NCBI GenBank assembly: GCA_903842505.1
Contig: CAIMMI010000116.1
Location: forward strand, 1-37,505
Origin: an uncultured Verrucomicrobiota bacterium
GTDB lineage: Bacteria; Verrucomicrobiota; Verrucomicrobiia; Limisphaerales; UBA9464
Direction: 5' to 3'
DNA: 37,505 bases
The notes under the pieces were generated by a model. It made no database searches. It saw only the letters and a program-made list of their open reading frames with translations, and was not told the DNA's origin. Position 1 is the first letter of the stretch. Each line of letters begins with the position of its first letter. Below are positions 16,177 to 24,678 of this stretch, in pieces. The position numbers and the translations under genes are program-made.

Positions 16177-17022
16177 ATGATTCCAACGCACTTCAAGGGC
16201 TGGGCCATCCCGGGCCCCATTCCTCCCGGGGCCACCGGTCTGGGACCCGAACCGGGCCCAGGCGAAACGCTCGATTCCATCAGCGGTCGTTTCCGCCTTT
16301 TCCAACTGACCGACGGACACCGCTTCTCGACGGATGACGTCCTCACCGCCTGGTACGGCACCTCCGGCTGTCCCTGCGCACGGACCGTCCTCGACCTGGG
16401 CAGCGGCATCGGAACCGTGGGCATGATCGCCGCCTGGCGGTTCCAAGGCGCGCGCTTCGTCACGGTCGAGGCCCAGGAAGCCAGCGTCGCCCTCGCCCGC
16501 AAATCTGCTGCCTGGAACGGCCTCCTCGACCGTTACGACATCCGCCTCGGCGACCTCCGCGATCCGAGCATCCTTGGGGCCGACGAGCAGTTCGACCTCG
16601 TCCTCGGCAGCCCGCCCTACTTCCCGCTCGATGCCGGCGTGAAGAGCGAACATCCGCAACGCCTCGCCTGCCGGTTCGAGATGCGCGGCACCGTTGTCGA
16701 CTATTGCCGCACGGCCGCCGATCACCTCGCACCGGGCGGGGTCTTCGCCTGCGTATTTCCGATCCGGCCCGAGGAGCAATCGCAACGGGTGCTTCAAGGT
16801 GCGACCCAGGCTGGCCTGTCCATCGTCCGCCAGCGTCCCATCGTCCTGCGAGAGGGCGAGGACCCCCTGCTTGGACTGTTCCTGATGCACCGAGCGGTCG
16901 ACCTGCCGGAACGGTTCCGTAACCAGACCCACACCGAACCCCCGCTCTGCATCCGGCGCGCCGACGGCTCGGTGTCCGTCGAGTACTCCGCCATCAAGCT
17001 GTCGTTCGGCTTCCCGCCCTGA
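16177..17022 (+). CDS. TrmN6-like SAM-dependent methyltransferase
   Basis: A 281-residue class I methyltransferase resembling the tRNA1(Val) A37 N6-methyltransferase group (COG4123). The target-recognition opening GRFRLFQLTDGHRFSTDDVL precedes the SAM loop DLGSGIGTVGM (73-83), the acidic VEAQ ribose contact (97-100), and the catalytic SPPY (145-148) where TrmN6 has NPPY. Ser is tolerated at this place in related N6-adenine enzymes, so activity is plausible. The ATG at 16126 would add 17 Cys/Pro-rich residues; I prefer 16177. Actual RNA or other target is not proven by sequence. Confidence 0.85.
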   Translation: MIPTHFKGWAIPGPIPPGATGLGPEPGPGETLDSISGRFRLFQLTDGHRFSTDDVLTAWYGTSGCPCARTVLDLGSGIGTVGMIAAWRFQGARFVTVEAQEASVALARKSAAWNGLLDRYDIRLGDLRDPSILGADEQFDLVLGSPPYFPLDAGVKSEHPQRLACRFEMRGTVVDYCRTAADHLAPGGVFACVFPIRPEEQSQRVLQGATQAGLSIVRQRPIVLREGEDPLLGLFLMHRAVDLPERFRNQTHTEPPLCIRRADGSVSVEYSAIKLSFGFPP

Positions 17023-17057
17023 ACCGATCTGGCCGAGGGAACCGTCCCACGGCGAGC

Positions 17058-17192
17058 GGTGGGGCGAGTGTGATCACGAGCCGCTCAAAAGTTCCGAGTT
17101 TCAAGATGCAAGTTTCAAGCCCGGCCCCTGCTTGAAACTTGAAACTGAAATCTTCGATCTCCTGAGGCGGCTCGACGGAGTCTAGCCCCACC
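17058..17192 (+). repeat. MITE-like 135-bp element, copy 1
   Basis: Begins GGTGGGGCGAG and ends in TAGCCCCACC; about 27 bases at each end are imperfect inverted copies of each other. Inside, 17109-17120 (CAAGTTTCAAGC) and 17130-17141 are a perfect 12-bp inverted repeat with a 9-base loop. A same-length copy lies at 19418-19552. No coding capacity. Confidence 0.8.
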
Positions 17193-17234
17193 TTCGAGGG
17201 TTGCCCTGCGGCACTTCGCGCCTAGGCTTCACCC

Positions 17235-17534
17235 ATGGGCGACTCAAAGAAGGACAGCAAACCCGGGAAATCCGGGAAATCCGGGAAGGCTGGCAAGGCG
17301 CTGATGCTCGGCGTCGGTCTCGATTCGGATGGCCACAAGCGCGTGACCACGGGCAAGAACTTCGCCCTCGTCGGCGGCACCGCTGAGACCCATGAGGCGA
17401 TGGCTGAGAAGGCCATCAAGATCAACGAGAAGCTCGCCCGCCGCGGCAAGGAACTCCACGAAGTCTCCCACGAGGAATTCAGCGACATCGCCCACGAGGT
17501 CGGGCTTCGACGGAACGATCCCGGACGGAACTGA
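17235..17534 (+). CDS. Small conserved-looking protein of unknown function
   Basis: A 99-residue protein. The first ~22 residues are a Lys/Gly/Ser tail (KPGKSGKSGKAGK) built from a threefold 9-base DNA repeat (GGGAAATCC), so likely disordered. The remainder is compact: LMLGVGLDSDGHKRVTTGKN, then ALVGGTAETHEAMAEKAIKI and a charged helix ending DIAHEVGLRRN. No signal peptide or membrane segment. I do not recognise the family. The alternative minus-strand reading of the same stretch looks like a shadow, because codon use fits the plus strand. Confidence 0.7.
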   Translation: MGDSKKDSKPGKSGKSGKAGKALMLGVGLDSDGHKRVTTGKNFALVGGTAETHEAMAEKAIKINEKLARRGKELHEVSHEEFSDIAHEVGLRRNDPGRN

Positions 17535-17540
17535 TCGGCA

Positions 17541-18791
17541 TCACGGCCGGGCCACGCCCGGAGCCGGCGCGTTCGTCAGCGGTGCCTGACGGATCGCCCG
17601 GACGTCCGGCTTCTTCGCCAGCCACGTCCGTCCTTCCGGGGCCGCGAGGAACTCCACGTACTGCGGTTGCGTCTGCACGATCTCCCTCGGGTCCACTGGC
17701 AGATGATCGCTCACCAGGTCGAGGATCCGTGCGATCTCCTTGAACTCCTTTGCCCGGATTGCGATTCCCAGCAGTGCATCGTAACCGGTCGCCAACTCGG
17801 GCTCTGCACGCACCGCCTCCATTGCCAATTGCCGACCGATCGCCACCTGCCCGGCTCGCGCCAATTGCGCCCCCCGAAGCGCCCGCAGGTGAAGGTCGTT
17901 CCCGATGAACTGCTCGATCCGCTCCAGCGCGGCGGCCGAACGTTCATGCTCCCCGCGCACAGCCAGTTTCTCGAACGTCACCAGATCGAGCCCTGGATCC
18001 CCCGGATACCGTTTCGCCCAAGCCTTGCTGGCCAACCCGAACTCCAACGGTTCCACCGCCAGGCTCGCCACCAACTCCATCTGCAACAGCGTCCGATCCT
18101 CCTTCAACGTCTCCGGAAGCCCCCGGTAGGCATCCACGAATTCCAGATACTTCCGCTGCTGCATGAAGCCCAGCAACCGCTCCACCGTGGCCGCCTGCCG
18201 TACCAACTCGGCCGGTGCCCCCTGCAGCTTCGCCGCCGCCCCAGGACCCCGCTTGCCTTCGCTCAGCAGGTACAGCCAACGGATCGTCGAACTGAGCCAC
18301 TCGCCCTGCGACACCACGAAGACATCCGTCACCGCCACCTCTCCACCCGACTTCGGCTCAATCAGGTACCGGTGATAGTTCACCGCTCCGTCGGGAAGCA
18401 GGCCACGGAACACCAACCCTCCCGCCCCATTCGTGCGCACCACCCCGAGGAACCGGTAAGTCGTGAACCCCTTCAACACATGCTGGATGCTCGCGGTCGC
18501 TCCCTTCGCATACTGGGACACGAATTCCTGCCGCTCCTGCTCCTCCCCGGGCAACCCCGCCAACGCCTTCTCGGCCAGCAACCGCAGATCCATCCGTGAA
18601 GTCACTGCCGTGACCTCACCCTTCCTGACCAGGAGTTCCCACTCCGCCCCGACCCGTTCCGCAGCCCCGGAGGCCACCGGCGCCGTCGGCAGGATCGGCT
18701 GTTGTCCCATCACGACTCCTGCCGCCGTCGCCAGCAACACGGCCAAGCAAAGCCGCCCGCATTCCAAAACCAGATTCTTCCGTGCCATCAT
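17541..18791 (-). CDS. Exported protein with TPR-like helical region, function unknown
   Basis: A 416-residue protein with signal peptide (ARKNLVLECGRLCLAVLLAT, ending near VMGQQ). A middle segment (about 70-190, TASIQHVLKGFTTYRFLGVV and YHRYLIEPKSGGEVAVTDVF) looks beta-rich. The C-terminal half is made of helical pairs (FEKLAVRGEHERSAAALERI, MEAVRAEPELATGYDALLGI) like TPR repeats. The start at 18791 overlaps the stop of the DUF4870 gene (ATGA), so the two are translationally coupled. It may use these repeats to bind partners outside the cytoplasmic membrane; nothing specific can be said about role. Confidence 0.85.
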   Translation of the reverse strand: MMARKNLVLECGRLCLAVLLATAAGVVMGQQPILPTAPVASGAAERVGAEWELLVRKGEVTAVTSRMDLRLLAEKALAGLPGEEQERQEFVSQYAKGATASIQHVLKGFTTYRFLGVVRTNGAGGLVFRGLLPDGAVNYHRYLIEPKSGGEVAVTDVFVVSQGEWLSSTIRWLYLLSEGKRGPGAAAKLQGAPAELVRQAATVERLLGFMQQRKYLEFVDAYRGLPETLKEDRTLLQMELVASLAVEPLEFGLASKAWAKRYPGDPGLDLVTFEKLAVRGEHERSAAALERIEQFIGNDLHLRALRGAQLARAGQVAIGRQLAMEAVRAEPELATGYDALLGIAIRAKEFKEIARILDLVSDHLPVDPREIVQTQPQYVEFLAAPEGRTWLAKKPDVRAIRQAPLTNAPAPGVARP

Positions 18792-19192
18792 TTGATGAGC
18801 CGAAGGATGTACGGATACCGATAGAAACCGCCAGACCAAGCCTGCGCCGATGCCACGATCACCAGCACCAGATGCGCCGCCACCAATACGAGACTGGCAA
18901 CCCCAGCCACCCACATCCCAAGCCCGCACGTGAGCACCCCGACAACAAACCCTCCCACCACCAGACCCACCTGATAGATCAGCATCGACAGGTTCAGGTT
19001 GATCGACTCTTTCCCGTGCTGATCCACCGAGGGGAACCGCTCCCGTTGGATCATCCAGACGATCAATGGGCCCAGAATGAATCCCACCCCCGTCATCAGA
19101 CCGGTCAGGCTGATGGCATGGACGAGGGTGTTCCACAACCGGGTTTCCGAGTGGTCAGGTCCCGACTGCGGGAGAGGCGAAACATTTTCCAT
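18788..19192 (-). CDS. DUF4870 family membrane protein
   Basis: A 134-residue integral membrane protein with the Tic20/DUF4870 layout: an N-terminal soluble part, a first hydrophobic stretch with HAISLTGLMTGVGFILGPLI, the conserved polar link WMIQRERFPSVDQHGKESIN before NLNLSMLIYQ, then two more hydrophobic stretches and a short tail (GGFYRYPYILRLIK). Function of DUF4870 proteins is not established. It is the first gene of a two-gene unit with the exported protein downstream. Confidence 0.9.
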   Translation of the reverse strand: MENVSPLPQSGPDHSETRLWNTLVHAISLTGLMTGVGFILGPLIVWMIQRERFPSVDQHGKESINLNLSMLIYQVGLVVGGFVVGVLTCGLGMWVAGVASLVLVAAHLVLVIVASAQAWSGGFYRYPYILRLIK

Positions 19193-19279
19193 GTCGGTCG
19201 ATGCTGACGGGATTCGCAGGATTCAAAACTGGAATTTCATGGGTGCTGTCCAACGGTTGCCAGAGTCGCCCCGAATCCG

Positions 19280-19399
19280 GAGGGACCCGACTCCGTCGAG
19301 CCGGGCAGCGGCAAGATTGAAGGCCCAGGTTTCAAGCGGGGGCTTGAACCTTGAGACTTGGTGCTTCCTCACGGCTCGAACGGAGGGTCTCGCCCCACC
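19280..19399 (+). repeat. Diverged copy of the MITE-like element
   Basis: Ends in GGGTCTCGCCCCACC like the other copies and contains TTTCAAGC...GCTTGAA internally (around 19330-19350). Its left end (GACCCGACTCCGTCGAGCC at about 19287) has lost the GGTGGGGC tip. It lies only 18 bp from the next copy, and together they occupy most of the gene-free interval 19193-19592. Confidence 0.6.
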
Positions 19400-19417
19400 C
19401 CGTGAGGCAGCAGTTAG

Positions 19418-19552
19418 GGTGGGGCGAGTGTCCTCATGAGCCAGTCGCGAGTCCCAAGTTTCAACATTCAGTTTCAAGACCGGCTCCCGCTTCGAACTTG
19501 AAACAGAAAACTTCAAACTCCGCGGCGGCTCAACAGCGGGCATGGCCCCACC
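19418..19552 (+). repeat. MITE-like 135-bp element, copy 2
   Basis: Same length, ends (GGTGGGGCGAGTGTCCTCAT and GGCCCCACC) and internal block order (GTTTCAAG, then CTTGAAAC) as the element at 17058-17192, in the same orientation. Internal identity is partial, so the copies are old. Confidence 0.8.
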
Positions 19553-19592
19553 CCCTTGTTGGGATGCGCCCAGGCACACCGCCAAGTCCCGG

Positions 19593-22500
19593 CTACGGTG
19601 CCGACAACCGGTAGTAACGGGCTTCCCCTCCCAGTCCATCGGTGACCGATTCCTCCCCTCCGGTCCCGCGCGCCGGGACGTCTGCCAACACCCGCTCCGG
19701 CCCGCCCAATTGATCCCGCACCAGCACCCGCACCGCGCGCCCCGGGATCCGTGTCCAGACCAACCGCACCCACCCGTCCAAGCCCACCTCCGCGCGCAAC
19801 GTCATCACCGATGCCGCCGACAGCGGATCCGTCCCGGCCAGGAATTCTCCCGCGTTGCTGACGCCATCCCCGTCCCGGTCTGCCCTGCCCGTGTCCGTCG
19901 GGGCGCCGCCCACCACCAACCCCACCCGCGTCTCCCACACATCCGGCAGGCCATCCTGATCCTGATCGCCTCCCGGTCCCGGCAACGACGCCCGATCCGG
20001 CTGTCCCGGCGAACCTCCCACCTCAGCACTCAAACGCCAGAGGCCAGCATCCAGGGCTCCCTCGTTCCCCGGCACGAGGCTCCACCCTCCGCCATCGGCC
20101 AACGGTTCCACGGCATCGTCATAGGCCATGCCATCCACCCATTCACCCACCGGTCCCCGGAGTTCAACGCTATCTCCCTCATTGGCCAACCGCCCAGAAA
20201 ACTCGCCCGCCACCAGAAGGCCTGGCGACACCGCCCCGTAGGCCGCGCGGTCTGAAACCACGATGCAGCGTTCCCCAGGCGCAAGGCGCGCCAACGTGTT
20301 GCTACCCGCGAACTGGAACTGGATCCCGCCCCCCAACTGCCACCCCGTCAGAGACACCGGCACCGTACCCAGATTGGAAACCTCCAGGAACTCCGACGCC
20401 CCCTCGGCGGCCGGATGATAGTGCACCTCCGTGATGCGCAGCGCCGGACGCTGCAGGACCAGGATGTTCGTCAGCGGCCCACCCCAACGACTGTTCGGCG
20501 TGCCCGTCCGATTCACGGTCGAGTAGTTCCGTGCGATGACCCGTGTGTTGCGGGTGAAGGCCGGAGGCGCAATGGGATCATAAAGTCGCGCCGTCCCCGA
20601 AATCCCGCCCCCTGACAACCGCGGATCCGTCCCGTCCGTCGTGTAGTAGACGACCACTCCGGCATTCGTTGGCGGAACCAAGCCGAGCCGGATCTGCGCC
20701 CCACCGGCATCAATCACCGCCGTTCCCGCACGCGCCATCGGCACGAACCGCGTGTCGATGAAGTCCAGACGGTTCGACAGCCAGTTCTTCGAGTAGGTGA
20801 TCTCCGTCGCGTACGTCCCGCCCCGATACGTCGTACCCCACTTGGCGCGTTCGCGGGGTTGGGCCTGCTTCAATTGCCCCGTCAACCCATCCAGCCGCAC
20901 GAACGAATTCGACAGCGACAGCGGGCCTTCCCGCATCGCCTGGTACCGATCAATCCATCGCTGCGTGAAGTCCGGGTCACTGAACAACCGCGGCCACCAC
21001 GAGAACGAAAACAGGTTCGCTCCCCACGTCCTCGGATTCACGTCACGCCCGTCCGTGGAACCCAGCGACCGATCAAAATCCCACACCGGGCCGAACGTCA
21101 GCTTCCCATCCCGTGGCTTGTACAGGTAGGTGCTCAGCACCAACGCATCCACATTGAACGCCACCGAATTCAGGATGTGGAAGTCGATGCTCGGATCGAC
21201 GTCGAGGTACCGCGCATACCCGTTGGTCGGATTCCGGTAATTCACTCCGTTCAAGGCCGTCGAGAACTGCGAGAAGAACCGCGAGACATAAGCCCGCTGT
21301 GCGGCCCGGTCCGCGCGCTTGATCTCGGGCTCCTTCGGATCGACGTACATCATCGTCGTTCCCGCTGCCGAAAAGCCGGCGTCGCCCGGATCGGCCCGGT
21401 CGACCTTGAACAGGTACCCGCCAGTCACCTCGGGTTCCAACGCGTGCTCCGGTTCCAGCTTGTCCACGTCCACGCGGTTCTTGCCGCGCTTCACCTTTTC
21501 CTCGAGTACGTAGATCCCATTGTACGAGGTCGTCGACACCGCCCCCACCCCGGTCTGCACCAGATAGACCTCCACGAACCGCGTCCGCGACGCGTAGTAT
21601 CCGAGGTCCCGCGCCAACCCGTACATGAAGGGATTATGCGTCATGATCGGGTCAAAGACGTTTGGCGCATAGAGGACCCAGTCCGAATCCTCCGGCATCC
21701 CCAGCCACGCGATGTCCCGGTCGAGCTCGAACTCGTCGCGGAACTCTACCTTCAGGCTGACCTTCGGCAGGCCTTCCGTGCTCGACCCACGCGACGCCAG
21801 CACAGCCCGCGCCGAAAGCGTCGGAGGGTTGGTCATCGAGGTCACTCCCCCCACCGGCTCGAACAGCTGCACCGTCCCCGCCACCCCAAGCGTGCTTGGC
21901 CTTCCCCTCCCGTAGTTGTGCAGCAGGAGCACCGGAAGGTCCGACCGGAACTGGGCTGCCCCCACGGACAACGGCGTGTACGCGGCGCTCACCGGCGGTC
22001 CCGGCAGTCGCCCCGGCGAGAAGGTCCGCGCCCGAAGCACCACGGCCGACCTGAAGGTCAACGGCCCCTCGTACACCGGCGACGAAACCCCGGGCAGCGT
22101 GTTGTTCGTCGTGAACCGGATGACTGCGTTGGTATCCACCTCCGGCATCCGCAACGACACCGTGACGGCTCCCGAATAGGTTCCCGCCGGCTGACTGACC
22201 TCCAATGCCGGCGCGTAACCCGAACCCGAGGCGCTGTTTGCTGCCCCTGGCGTCGACTTGTCGAAGTACCCCACAATCTGCGGGGCTCCCCCCGCCCGCC
22301 CATAGGAGACATCCTTCGTCTGCACCGGATACTTCGGTGCAAAGGCCGACACCACCTCCCCCGCCGGATTCACCAAGCCGAGATACTCGCCCCCGGCATC
22401 GAGCTTGAAATTCGTGTGCAACCGGCCCGGCACGTTCGTTCGGTTCTTCTCCGATGCGTACACGAGCAGGAAACCCCGCGCCGGCAGCACCACATCCGGG

Positions 22501-23546
22501 AACCGCCACTTGAAAGGCGTCCCAACCGCATCACTCAATCCCCAGCCCAGCAACCGGACATCCCGAGTCGAAGGGTTGTGCAACTCGATCCAGTCGACGT
22601 CGTCGCCATTTTCGTCGCGAAGGGTCCGGTCGTTGTCCGCCATGAACTCCGAGATCACCACCGCGTCCGGTGGCACCACGTCATTGACCGTGTAGCTCCA
22701 CGCATCGCCTGCAAAGGCGTTCGGCGGCGTCGACCGATCCGTGATCGCGGCATCCGGCCGCCACTCGATCCGGACATCGGACCGATCCACGGCCGACACC
22801 GTGAACTGATATTGATCCGGCCCCAACGGCGTCACCGCCACCGCCGGAACTCCATTGACCAGCAGGTCGCCCGCATCCACCCCGCGCACAGGCTCGCTGA
22901 ACAGCACCTCCACCTCCGTCAACTCCGGCACTACCGCCCCGGGTTCGGGCAACATGCGCACGAGCAACGGAGCCTCAACATCCGGATCCGCCTCCAACCA
23001 GGCCAGCCAGCGCAGCGGAGTCACCGCGCCCTCCGGCAGGATCATGGCCGCGATCACGTTCGTCCCCGGTCGTAACGACGGAAGTTCCGACCGCGCCAGC
23101 ACCGCGCCCAAAACTCTTGGCGTCGATACCCCGTCCTGCGGGCGGCCCAACGGATCATTCACCGCTGGATTGAGCCCGTTCCGCCAGACCTCAACCCCGT
23201 TCAACCACACCACCACGCCCCCGGCCACGGATCCGTTGAACCGGTAGGTCGAATACTGGTCTGGATTCGGGATCACCACCGTGGTCCGCACCAGCAACCC
23301 TCCCAACTGCGACGGGAGCAGGACGCCACCGCCGGGCAACCCGCGCTGCAGCGGACCCGGACCCAGACTCCAACCCGAAGCCAATCCATCGTACTCCACC
23401 TCCCGCCACATCCCCGGGCTCAATGGATCCGGGTCCACGTCCGCCAACCGCCAGTGCCACGAGGCATTGCTCGGCAGGAGGACCGCCGCCTCGACCCCGG
23501 AAATACCGAAGACCAGCCACCAGAACAGCAGGCGGAGTGAATGCAT
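19593..23546 (-). CDS. Giant exported CotH / lamin-tail domain protein
   Basis: A 1317-residue secreted or surface protein. Signal peptide 1-20. An N-terminal jelly-roll-like part (about 60-180) is followed by a bacterial Ig-like segment (about 190-280, LFSEPVRGVDAGDLLVNGVP), a first lamin-tail domain (about 292-400, VVISEFMADNDRTL), a chitobiase/C-terminal-like segment (about 440-520), the CotH domain (about 535-890, with FGPVWDFDRSLG near 820 as the kinase-like active-site motif), a second chitobiase-like segment, a second lamin-tail domain from about 1035 (LRITEVHYHPAAEG) and thrombospondin-3-type calcium repeats near 1195-1235 (DQDQDGLPD, DRDGDGVSN). CotH in spore coats is a protein kinase; for these large proteins the target is unknown. 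No frameshift seen. Confidence 0.92.
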   Translation of the reverse strand: MHSLRLLFWWLVFGISGVEAAVLLPSNASWHWRLADVDPDPLSPGMWREVEYDGLASGWSLGPGPLQRGLPGGGVLLPSQLGGLLVRTTVVIPNPDQYSTYRFNGSVAGGVVVWLNGVEVWRNGLNPAVNDPLGRPQDGVSTPRVLGAVLARSELPSLRPGTNVIAAMILPEGAVTPLRWLAWLEADPDVEAPLLVRMLPEPGAVVPELTEVEVLFSEPVRGVDAGDLLVNGVPAVAVTPLGPDQYQFTVSAVDRSDVRIEWRPDAAITDRSTPPNAFAGDAWSYTVNDVVPPDAVVISEFMADNDRTLRDENGDDVDWIELHNPSTRDVRLLGWGLSDAVGTPFKWRFPDVVLPARGFLLVYASEKNRTNVPGRLHTNFKLDAGGEYLGLVNPAGEVVSAFAPKYPVQTKDVSYGRAGGAPQIVGYFDKSTPGAANSASGSGYAPALEVSQPAGTYSGAVTVSLRMPEVDTNAVIRFTTNNTLPGVSSPVYEGPLTFRSAVVLRARTFSPGRLPGPPVSAAYTPLSVGAAQFRSDLPVLLLHNYGRGRPSTLGVAGTVQLFEPVGGVTSMTNPPTLSARAVLASRGSSTEGLPKVSLKVEFRDEFELDRDIAWLGMPEDSDWVLYAPNVFDPIMTHNPFMYGLARDLGYYASRTRFVEVYLVQTGVGAVSTTSYNGIYVLEEKVKRGKNRVDVDKLEPEHALEPEVTGGYLFKVDRADPGDAGFSAAGTTMMYVDPKEPEIKRADRAAQRAYVSRFFSQFSTALNGVNYRNPTNGYARYLDVDPSIDFHILNSVAFNVDALVLSTYLYKPRDGKLTFGPVWDFDRSLGSTDGRDVNPRTWGANLFSFSWWPRLFSDPDFTQRWIDRYQAMREGPLSLSNSFVRLDGLTGQLKQAQPRERAKWGTTYRGGTYATEITYSKNWLSNRLDFIDTRFVPMARAGTAVIDAGGAQIRLGLVPPTNAGVVVYYTTDGTDPRLSGGGISGTARLYDPIAPPAFTRNTRVIARNYSTVNRTGTPNSRWGGPLTNILVLQRPALRITEVHYHPAAEGASEFLEVSNLGTVPVSLTGWQLGGGIQFQFAGSNTLARLAPGERCIVVSDRAAYGAVSPGLLVAGEFSGRLANEGDSVELRGPVGEWVDGMAYDDAVEPLADGGGWSLVPGNEGALDAGLWRLSAEVGGSPGQPDRASLPGPGGDQDQDGLPDVWETRVGLVVGGAPTDTGRADRDGDGVSNAGEFLAGTDPLSAASVMTLRAEVGLDGWVRLVWTRIPGRAVRVLVRDQLGGPERVLADVPARGTGGEESVTDGLGGEARYYRLSAP

Positions 23547-23606
23547 GGAATTCAGGCGAGGCTGTCAGACGCGTTCGGAAAAGGAAGCGCACTTCCTCAA
23601 AACCCC

Positions 23607-23631
23607 GGTGGGGCGAGTGTCCTCACGAACC
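23607..23631 (+). repeat. Solo GGTGGGGCGAG repeat end
   Basis: GGTGGGGCGAGTGTCCTCAC followed by GAACC is identical to the left end of the 19418 element except at two positions. It sits between the CotH-type gene and iscX; no partner end is found. Confidence 0.65.
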
Positions 23632-23681
23632 TCCTTCTCGCCTATTTGACGACCCCGCCCCTCAGCGGCAATCCTTCACCC

Positions 23682-23882
23682 GTGAAACTGACCTGGAAAG
23701 ACCACGAGGAGATCGCCTGGGCCCTGATCGACAAGTTCCCGGATCAGGATCCCCTGCGCCTCAGCTTCCCCAAGCTCCACAAGATGGTCCTCGAACTCGA
23801 AGGCTTCTCGGACAAGCCCGACGCCTCCAACGAGAAGATCCTCGAGAACATCCAGATGGCCTGGTACGAGGAAAAGCAGTAG
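23682..23882 (+). CDS. iscX: IscX family iron-sulfur assembly regulator
   Basis: A 66-residue acidic protein, the same length as E. coli IscX. Family landmarks are LTWKDHEEIAWALIDKFPDQ at the N terminus, the RLSFPKLHKMVLELEGF stretch, and SNEKILENIQMAWYEEK at the end, the latter two matching the F(T/S)xxHxxxxxLExF and ASNEKILExIxxxW patterns. IscX binds IscS and iron and modulates Fe-S cluster assembly. The start is GTG at 23682; the frame continues upstream to 23541, but that part is antisense to the CotH-type gene and the repeat. No other isc gene is nearby. Confidence 0.93.
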   Translation: MKLTWKDHEEIAWALIDKFPDQDPLRLSFPKLHKMVLELEGFSDKPDASNEKILENIQMAWYEEKQ

Positions 23883-23905
23883 CCCGTGGGCGGTTGGATC
23901 CGCCC

Positions 23906-24049
23906 CTACCGGACACCCTTCTGGATGCCCTCACCGGCGTTCTCCACGTCCTTGCCGAATCCTTCGGCCGTCTTGCAGCCAAGACTGGAGACGACCAACA
24001 ACACGAGGGAGAAGAATACGATACCGAGGCGCTGGATGGTCTTGTTCAT
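23906..24049 (-). CDS. Entericidin-like small lipoprotein
   Basis: A 47-residue open frame from ATG at 24049 to TAG. Residues 1-24 are a lipoprotein signal (VFFSLVLLVVSSLG) with Cys25 in the lipobox SLGC. The mature part is only 23 residues (CKTAEGFGKDVENAGEGIQK and GVR), matching the small EcnA/EcnB-like lipoproteins, which have the C-x-T-x-x-G-x-G-x-D pattern. In E. coli the pair acts as a toxin and antidote on membranes; here there is one copy. It lies head-on against iscX and about 170 bp downstream of the metal-efflux operon on the same strand. Confidence 0.85.
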   Translation of the reverse strand: MNKTIQRLGIVFFSLVLLVVSSLGCKTAEGFGKDVENAGEGIQKGVR

Positions 24050-24222
24050 GATTCAGGGGCGAGGCCAGTTCGACCGTCGCTCCCCCATCCAAGCCCAAGC
24101 CCAACGGAACTTCGATGGGGTGTCCACCCCGTCCAAGGCGGGGAGCGCCCCAACACCCATAGCCTGCCGCGCCCTTGGAAATCCGAGCCGTGTTCGGCGG
24201 CGGAAAAGCCCCGGAAGGGAGC

Positions 24223-24678
24223 CTAGGGCTTGGCCGGCTTCGCGGGGGGACACTTGCAGAGCCACTCGGCGTTCTGGCAACCCGAGCAGATCGCGGCATC
24301 ATACTCGATCCGTGCCGTGATTGACTTGGCCTTGGGCCCATCCTTGAACTGGAAGGCCAGGAGGTAGCTGTCGCCCTTTGGTGCCTGGAAAACGAAGTGA
24401 TTGCCTTCGCGCTCGACCTTCGGCTTCTCCGGCTTGCTGCGGCTGCCGCCCGTGACGACGAGACTCTGCTCCGTCAGCGCGACCGGCTTGAGCGCCTTGT
24501 CGAGGAGTGCCACGTGGAACCGGCCGTCCTTCAGGGTGACCTCCCCGTGCAGGGATTCGTCCTTGCTGAACTCGACGACGCGCCCGCCATTGGGCCCCAG
24601 TTCAACGCCGCCGTGCCCCAACGCTCGAACTACGCCGAGCCAGAGCGCGGCGAACAGGATGATATACGATTTCTTCAT
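24223..24678 (-). CDS. Exported small protein with C-terminal Cys motif, last gene of efflux operon
   Basis: A 151-residue protein with signal peptide (MKKSYIILFAALWLGVVRAL, then GHGG). The body is a beta-rich domain (PNGGRVVEFSKDESLHGEVT, FHVALLDKALKPVALTEQS). The tail has four cysteines at 131, 134, 141 and 143 (CSGCQNAEWLCKC), a possible metal site. The start ATG at 24678 overlaps the CzcA stop by four bases, so expression is tied to the pump. Family not recognised. A role in periplasmic metal handling is inferred from the operon and cysteines. Confidence 0.8.
   Translation of the reverse strand: MKKSYIILFAALWLGVVRALGHGGVELGPNGGRVVEFSKDESLHGEVTLKDGRFHVALLDKALKPVALTEQSLVVTGGSRSKPEKPKVEREGNHFVFQAPKGDSYLLAFQFKDGPKAKSITARIEYDAAICSGCQNAEWLCKCPPAKPAKP

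Noticed and set aside
20859-23075. 738-codon plus-strand frame opposite the CotH protein
   Set aside because: Arg/Pro/His-rich translation with no domain, a shadow of the well-supported CotH gene.
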